From assembly GCA_963969345.1 (NCBI GenBank), contig OZ017767.1, forward strand, positions 2,542,001-2,606,000: a stretch of DNA of 64,000 nt. Direction: 5' to 3'. Under the pieces are notes generated by a model. That model worked only from the letters and a program-made list of their open reading frames with translations. It had not been told where the DNA came from and did not search any database. This DNA comes from Turbatrix aceti. Lineage: Eukaryota; Nematoda; Chromadorea; Rhabditida; Panagrolaimidae. The position numbers and the translations under genes were made by a program. How positions within the stretch are numbered: the stretch's first letter is position 1; each line of letters begins with the position of its first letter. Below, in pieces: positions 58,140-64,000 of this stretch.

Positions 58140-58331
58140 TTATTGCCGATGATTTTCCTTGTTTTCCGAATAATTCTGGTTTCGATATGGGGCAAACATT
58201 TCATCAATGGTTTCTAGGATCACGTTTCTGATGAGCTGATAGATGTCCATTCCGGGAGGGAGGTCATCGGTTTGCATTGCCTTGTCGACCTTCTCAGGGG
58301 TGCCAGGAGTCTCAGGTGTTTTTTCGTTCAT
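58140..58331 (-). CDS. KEN-box/TP-site microprotein, copy 2
   Basis: 63 codons, ATG at 58331, stop at 58140, with a TTTTTATAG acceptor directly before the ATG. Starts MNEKTPETPGTPEKVDKAM, then TDDLPPGMDIYQLIRNVILE, and ends ENKENHRQ. The TP cluster and KEN are conserved with copy 1; the middle is a different helix of the same length class. Upstream on the minus strand near 58545-58490 is a region with ATG, a short open stretch and a GTAAGTATGC donor, probably a leader exon; splicing it to this ATG does not keep its own frame, so it is likely untranslated. Confidence 0.6.
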   Translation of the reverse strand: MNEKTPETPGTPEKVDKAMQTDDLPPGMDIYQLIRNVILETIDEMFAPYRNQNYSENKENHRQ

Positions 58332-58899
58332 CTATAAAAAAAATTGATTATTTAGGTACACGAGTTAAAACAGAAAACGTCAAGCTACAGCTTTTAGGCA
58401 GTGAATAACGAATGAACAATGGTTCTTCCATTTTCTAGAACAAGCTAGGTCACACAACTGACTGTGATTCATGCATACTTACCTTGGTAGACACCGCTAA
58501 AATCACTACCGCCAAGGCAGGCTACCATTGTTTTTTTGAAAACATCTTTCTTTTTTTAAAAAAAGCGCGCTTGTGATGAGAGTAGATATTTTTTGGAATA
58601 GACATTTTGTAAAAGTGCGATGCCATAATTTTATTTTGCAGATTTTTGGTAACCGCGCAGTTTCGTTAGAATTTTTGCAAAATGTGACACAGTTTATTTT
58701 TATTTTTTTGTGTACGCAACAAATTATTATTAAAAACCTTTAAAAAATATTTTTTCAGAGTTTTTGAAAATGCAGTTTTTCAATCAATTTTTATTAATCA
58801 ATAATCATGAAATTACGTGTCGCAGCTATAAAAGTGTTTTTTGAAAATAATTTATTTGCAACGGCGCTCAGAAATCAGTTACAAACAACAAAATAATTG
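58332..58899. other. Upstream region of microprotein copy 2
   Basis: Contains the presumed leader exon (GTAAGT donor near 58490) and promoter region. Otherwise AT-rich. Confidence 0.4.
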
Positions 58900-59070
58900 T
58901 CAATTTCCTTTTTTGTGGCAAAAAATACTTCAATATCCCGTTCGCCCGGTTCAGGCTTATGTTAGTATCTTGCTGGATATTTATATGTAATGTGATCCAT
59001 CCGAAATGCGCACAACTCTGCCATTGTCGCAGAGCTTCAACGTCGTAGTCGTTGAAGCTCTGAAGGCAGT
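58876..59070 (-). pseudogene. Relic of the epoxide hydrolase last exon
   Basis: Sequence homologous to the C-terminal end and 3' UTR of the gene at 59551-60952. The series CAGTTACAAACAACAAAAT..TTGTCAAT, CAATATCCCGTTCGCCCGGTT and ATGTGATCCATCCGAAATGC parallels CAGTTACAACTAACAAAATT, CGATATAACGATTGACCAGTT and ATGCGATCCATCCGGAATGT of the intact gene. It has several indels and stops, and covers only about the last 40-45 codons plus flank. A degenerate partial tandem duplicate; not translated. Confidence 0.75.
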
Positions 59071-59333
59071 GTTTAATTGGAATAAGCGAGTCAATCGCTG
59101 CAAAGGTATCGGCATAACAAAAAAAGGAAACATATACAGCGACAGTGTATTTAAAATTTAGAAATAAGATCAGAATCTTAATCTAACAAAGGTGTGAGCA
59201 AGTTTACATATGTATTTTTACTTTTATTTTCTTACCTTAAAATGATAAAACAGACAGCAGTTTTTGTAAAAATCTTATTCAGCAACTTGGAGGTGTTGAC
59301 TGCAAATCACATAAATCAAAGATCGATTGGAAG

Positions 59334-59427
59334 CAGTGTAACGCAAACCAAAATTATTGCCTTCGCCTTCGGAGGCGAAGGCGAAGGCGTCTCCGAGGGC
59401 GATGAAGGCAAAAGCGATGTTACACTG
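59334..59427. mobile_element. Very short hAT-like MITE candidate
   Basis: 94 bp with ends CAGTGTAAC and GTTACACTG. Flanks ATTGGAAG (59326-59333) and ATTGGGAG (59428-59435) match at 7 of 8 positions, resembling an 8-bp target duplication. The interior has GAAGGCGAAGGCG and its inverse CGCCTTCGCCTTC and could form a strong hairpin. Part of the left side also resembles 57778-57812, so it may predate a local duplication. Confidence 0.45.
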
Positions 59428-59550
59428 ATTGGGAGCATTAGGTTTTTTTATGGAAATCGTTCATAAAACTACAGTTACAAAAATTTATTTATAATTAAAA
59501 CAGTCCAATTTCTAATCAAATGAAAAATTCAGTTACAACTAACAAAATTG

Positions 59551-60952
59551 TCAATCCCCTTCTTCGGCCAAAAACTCTTCGATATAACGATTGACCAGTT
59601 CAGGATTATCCTGCTGAATCCAATGCGATCCATCCGGAATGTGCACCACTCGGCCGTTATCGCAGTGCTTGAGTGTATCAGTCGTCGAATCCTCGTCGAT
59701 TTCCACAAAGGCATCCTTGTCACCAAAGATGATCAGAGTTTTCGGCTTGATGTGCATTTTCGAGATATCATCATTGGGCTCCTCGAAAATGGCCTTGCGC
59801 ATCATGGCACGATAGAAGTTGATTGGAGGCGTTAAGTTCGACCAATTACGGAAGTTGTAGCGCCACGCGTTGGCTTGATCTTCGCCAAAGTTGTCAGAAT
59901 TCTTCAAACCCATCCAACTGCCACGCAGAATCGTCATCAGGAAATAAAAGTTGTCGAGCGAGAGCAAAACTTCCGGAAGAACAGGGCACTGGAAGAAGTA
60001 CATGTACCATGATTTTCGGAACTGATTCCAGTTGTAGCGCTTCTTCCTGAACGAATCGTAGTGCGGGATGCTGAGCGTGATGAGACGGTGAACGACTTCG
60101 GGAGCTTTGGCCGCTAGGAAATATGCGATGGCCGCGCCCCAATCGTGTCCAACGACGACTGCCTTTCCAGAAGGTCCGGAGAAGGCTTTGATGACCTCGA
60201 TGATGTCATCGACGGATTTTGAGAGGTCGTAAGAGTCGACGCCTGGGGGCTTGTCGGATTTGGCGTAGCCTCGGAGGTTTACGGCTATCACGCTGGAATT
60301 TTTGTAGTTATAAAAAAATTATAATACATTATGGAACGCCAGTTTACTTACTGATAATCATTTTGAAAGTGCTTGAGTTGGTATCGGTAGCTGTACCAGA
60401 ACTCGGGGAAGCCGTGGATGAGGATCATGGGAGGCTTGTCGGGAGACCCAATTTCGACGTAGTGCATGCGAATTTCCTGGAATTAAATTTGCAGAGATGG
60501 ATATAAAAAATAATAAAAATGGAAAATGAAATGTCGGTATTTTTTAAATTATTTTCAAATTATCAAAACAAGAAGCATCAGTTATGTAAAAATTTAACTC
60601 TAAAAGCCATAAACCAATATTTGGTCATACCCGACAGTTTTTGTTAAAATCACACATATAATATAGTAAAATAGATCAACTAGAATCTCCCAGTTAGACA
60701 CTTTTCATCACCACAAAAATCAGTTACCGACAGCTGAATAAATCCATGCTTCCATCCAGAAGTCAAAACTTCAGGTTCCTCGTCGTAGTTTGTCCGAAGT
60801 GTATTCCAAACAATTTGCAAAATGTGTGCAATGATACGCCAGATGACAAGGATAGAATAGCCGATAGAGATGCCTGCTATGACCGCGCCACGGATGAAAA
60901 CCTCAACTTTCGGCGATACCATGACTCTTTGTGACTGGTTGACCGCCGGCAA
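59551..60952 (-). CDS. Membrane-anchored epoxide hydrolase (alpha/beta-hydrolase)
   Basis: Exons (minus strand) 60952-60728, 60476-60352, 60292-59551, phase-consistent; 363 residues. Epoxide hydrolases open epoxides (for example fatty-acid epoxides) to diols via an ester on an Asp nucleophile. An N-terminal hydrophobic anchor (about residues 20-45, AVIAGISIGYSILVIWRIIA) is followed by WKHGFIQL and the oxyanion-hole HGFPEFWYSYRY motif (about 96-107). The nucleophile Asp about 167 sits in VGHDWGAA, the acid Asp about 310 in FGDKDAFVE and the catalytic His about 340 in DGSHWIQQ. The lid region has SWYMYFFQCP and NFYRAM, which may supply the catalytic tyrosines. The usual AVDLRGY reads AVNLRGY here, a conservative change outside the triad. 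Layout matches nematode CEEH-like enzymes. A truncated relic lies about 0.5 kb downstream. Confidence 0.93.
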
Positions 60953-63011
60953 TGTCGCAAAAAAATATTATAAATACCAACTGAACTCAAGCTGGAGTAA
61001 ACATGTTATTGACGCTGCTGCTGTTGTGCAGAGGCGTGTGCAAGTGCAGCGCCAGGAGGATGTAGAAGAAGGAGAACGGGAGGAGCGAGAGAAGAATGCT
61101 GCCGAACACAGTTGTCAGGAACTACATAGTACATACATAAACCATAATGTAGTTCCTGAGAGTATAAGTCGTCAGGAACTACATACATACAAACGAACCA
61201 TAAACTATAATAAGCCAGGTTTGTGCTTAGGTAGAGGGACCAAACCTGGCCGAGCCGAATCATGCAGAAAAGTGAATAATATAATAAAAATCGATTCCCT
61301 TGGACCCTAACGCCATGAACTCTTTTTTATACTTTGTGTACAGGTGTATGCATGCATCATCGTTTTGTATAATACGATAGTTTCTGTAAAAGGGCAAATG
61401 TTTGATGATTTTTTTGTTTGTGTGTGATTAAACTTGATTGATTATTGAGATGCGAAAAAAAAGAAGATGTTTACCTCAGTGTCTTAAAGGGAAATTAAAA
61501 TTTAGTCATAAAAATATCAAAAACGTGCACGAAAGTATTATATTTAAAAAACAGGCGCAAACTGAATAACCAAATTCACCTGAACGTAAAAATTAAGACA
61601 AATTTGAAATCCAGCCGTCAAATCAGTTTATTTCAACCAATAAAAAAATTTAATCCTCTCGTTAATCAGTTTAATGACGTGAGAAAAAAAATTGTTCCGA
61701 ACTTGCTCCCGTAACCATTTGTTATCAGAAGAGACCAAAATCCATGGCATGACAATGAAAGAAGACACGCCACCTCGTCGACGTCTTCTTCGTCTTCGTT
61801 GATACTCACTCACCTATCTATCTATTATACCCGAGACAGAACAGGACATCAGCCACGTTACCAGGCAGTGAGATTCCAAATCAGTGGGGAGCGTGTCAGA
61901 CTGTCTCGGAAAAATTAGTGATAAATTATCTATACTCCAATGACATGACATGACATTTTTCGTTGTCTACCTATGTACGCAGGTCGATAGTTCAATTCGA
62001 CAATAAATGGAGAACATTTTCTTTCTGTTTGTAATAATTGCATTGTGATTTTTGACAAACTTGTGATTTTATTGCGTTTTTATATTTTGATAACAGTTAT
62101 AATTTTTTTTTTCAAAATTAAAAAAAATATAAAAGCTCAAAAATAATATCTACAAAAAAAACGCCGTTTATTTCTTTCTGCATTTTGGGTTTTAGACAAC
62201 GGTGTCATTATGAGAGATCGTCAGTGATAATTTTTTTTAACAATAAATTTTCTTAGATTAGAACACAAAGATATTGACAGTTATATTTTTTGTTTATTGA
62301 ACTTTTGGGGAACACTCTGATTCCTCAAGTCTTACTGCAGTGTGTTCTCTATATACGCATAATCTTTTTCATACGAACGTCTTCTTTTTCGCTTTCATTA
62401 GTGTGCATTTGACTTGAGTTTTTTCTCGTATCAAGGTTTTTTCCCGTGCTTTGTATTTTTTTTATAAAGAACATGTTTGCCGTTCAGTTTTCTTACATAC
62501 TCCGTTGTTAATGTACTTTCGACTCCGCCGCGTCTTCATGCAGGCATTTTTTTCTCCTGTTTGAATGTTATTTTTTATTGTCTGACTTTATGCTTCGATG
62601 CTTTTTCCATAAAAGTCAATGATTTCTCTTTTGACGTGGCCTGCAGTTTTATTGAAATTTTCAATCGACTATCGAAAGTCTGACTTTTTTGCATGTTTTT
62701 GATTTAACCGGGAAATTCTTATTCGTGATCATTACTCAGTTTCCAGAAAACTTGTTGGCTCGTTTTTGCACAACTGTCATCGTTGCTATCGATTGCTTTG
62801 CCTCTGGGTGGGCATCACGCAACGGCTTTGGAGTCAAGTTCATCGACACGACGACGACAGCGACGATTCATTCGTTCGATTTGACGTCAGACTTCAGCGA
62901 GTGAGGGTTTGACTTACACTCGACCAGCGCTGAGGTTGGAGAGTCAACAATTATTCTCTCACCTGGACTGATCACTGGTGGTGGTGGTTGTGGTTGTGGT
63001 CGTGGTTTACC
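60953..63011. other. Divergent intergenic region with small hairpins
   Basis: Lies between the epoxide hydrolase (-) and the phosphotransferase (+). Contains an inverted repeat CAGGAACTACAT / ATGTAGTTCCTG (61116-61158), a third direct copy of that sequence at about 61173-61184, and GCCAGGTTTG / CAAACCTGGC (61213-61250). No protein gene supported. Confidence 0.5.
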
Positions 63012-64000
63012 ATGGCTCCGCAGACTCGGTCGAAGGCGAATTCTGGGTGGAGCAAGGTTTGTTTTGGGGGATTTTATAAATATTGGGTTCTGATAAACGA
63101 CATCACAAATTCAGTTTTTTTGTGTAAAACAAAAGTTTGAACTCGATACAGTTTTTGTATTTTTATGTTAAACACGTCATACGCAATGCAGTTAAATAAC
63201 ATACACAGTTAAATTCAACTCAGTAAAAAGTGCCTAGGTCACTGAAATTTACGATGAAAACATATATTTTTACGTTATTTTTTGACATTCACCTAGCGTT
63301 GCAGTTTACGATCAAATTTTATAACTTTTTTTTATTTCCATTTAAAAAAAATACATCATACTCAGTTATTTTCCAGAACCCATTGCACTACCTGAGACTC
63401 TTCTGGCACGGTTACCTCGAATCCGATTGCTACCTGAACGCTCAGCAGATACAGCGGCTCGGTCAGCACAAATACTCGGCAACCGATGTATCCTGGCTGG
63501 ATGAGTTGTGCATGAAAAAGTAATCGTTCCACCATTCTCTTTCTTGGATTAACAATAGTCAGTTTATAGATTTTGGGACCATGTCGTTCTGTACTGCCCG
63601 ATGTGGCTAGCGCCGAACGTTATCACGCTCGTTGGGTTTCTCATTAACCTGCTTTCCGTATTGGTGCTCTCGTCGTACTGCTGGTCATCGACGGAGACGG
63701 CTCCTGGATGGGCGTACATACAGGCTTCGCTTGGACTGTTTCTGTACCAAACCCTGGATGCCATTGACGGCAAGCAGGCCAGGCGGACGGGATCTTCGTC
63801 TCCGCTGGGCGAGCTCTTCGATCACGGATGCGATTCGCTCAGTCAGGGTGAGTGTTGATTTTTTTTTCTTCACCCTACATTAATTCAGTTTTTGTATTTT
63901 TGATGTAAAGTATACCCTTTTTTTTGAAATTAATATATCAAAAATGGAAGCCACGTAGAATCACTGGCAGTTTTTATACTTTTCTGGCCCGTTTCGGAAA
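63012..64000 (+). CDS. Choline/ethanolamine phosphotransferase (CDP-alcohol type), 3'-partial
   Basis: Exons 63012-63056, 63377-63519 and 63570-63847 are phase-consistent; the next exon lies beyond or at the right edge. These integral ER/Golgi enzymes transfer phosphocholine or phosphoethanolamine from the CDP-alcohol to diacylglycerol, the last step of the Kennedy pathway. The protein starts [15 protein letters not shown], continues [15 protein letters not shown] and [13 protein letters not shown], then has membrane helices with [13 protein letters not shown]. The CDP-alcohol phosphatidyltransferase signature [25 protein letters not shown] is complete, with all Asp/Gly/Ala-Arg positions present (DGxxARx8GxxxDxxxD). 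Whether it is the choline-, ethanolamine- or dual-specific type cannot be told from this part. Confidence 0.88.

Noticed and set aside
62477..62904. Open frames upstream of the phosphotransferase
   Set aside because: Composition is T-rich Phe/Ser/Leu; no splice-consistent model links them to the downstream gene.
1..64000. tRNA, rRNA, spliced-leader or CRISPR features
   Set aside because: I looked for tRNA T-arm sequences, SL-like donors and regular repeat-spacer patterns. The only tRNA-like sequence is the tRNA-Gly complement serving as primer site in the LTR element.

Overview
The window is eukaryotic and almost certainly from a free-living or parasitic nematode. The evidence is two nematode-type serpentine chemoreceptor genes, a Kunitz plus lustrin-type secreted protein, lysocardiolipin-type acyltransferases of the acl-8/9/10 kind, many 44-60 nt introns ending in TTTTCAG, and GC-richer exons in AT-rich surroundings. 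I cannot name the species.

Layout. 1-5278 (+) is a large secreted Kunitz/lustrin protein, cut at its 5' end by the window edge. 6100-10227 (-) is a serpentine-receptor gene split by a 3.1 kb fold-back element (6825-9912). 12105-12566 (-) is a small gag-like ORF. 12.6-20.2 kb is gene-poor and holds a second fold-back element and a diverged tandem array (16.56-18.3 kb). 20185-26922 (+) is a complete PACS sorting-connector gene. 27569-29194 (-) is a membrane histidine acid phosphatase. 29908-30811 (+) is an unknown two-unit helical protein with a homopolymer frame break. 30921-31979 (-) is a RecA-fold XRCC2-like gene. 32.2-33.9 kb holds two DNA-transposon derivatives with clear target-site duplications. 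35537-44140 (+) is a tandem array of three LYCAT-type acyltransferases, with a hAT-like MITE between copies 1 and 2. 45179-46259 (+) is another serpentine receptor. 50392-51798 (+) is a single-pass membrane protein of unknown function. 53042-54173 (-) is a mini-LTR retroelement (TRIM) with 5-bp target duplications and a tRNA-Gly primer site. 54699-56911 (+) is a complete NCLX-type cation/Ca exchanger in eight exons. 57137-58331 (-) is a pair of paralogous microproteins with TP sites and a KEN box. 58.9 kb holds an epoxide-hydrolase relic and 59551-60952 (-) the intact gene. 63012-64000 (+) is the start of a choline/ethanolamine phosphotransferase.

Several genes concern membrane lipids and membrane traffic (three acyltransferases, the CDP-alcohol phosphotransferase, PACS), but they are not arranged like an operon and I infer no shared regulation.

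The least expected signal is a short polar motif, CAGTT followed by an A/T run. It is very frequent in introns and intergenic DNA and keeps one orientation over tens of kilobases: CAGTT on + from about 14.5 to 27.4 kb, AACTG on + from about 28 to 48 kb, CAGTT on + again from about 49.5 kb to the end. The switches do not follow gene direction. All exon models were built by eye from splice sites and phase; where every junction keeps phase I say so.
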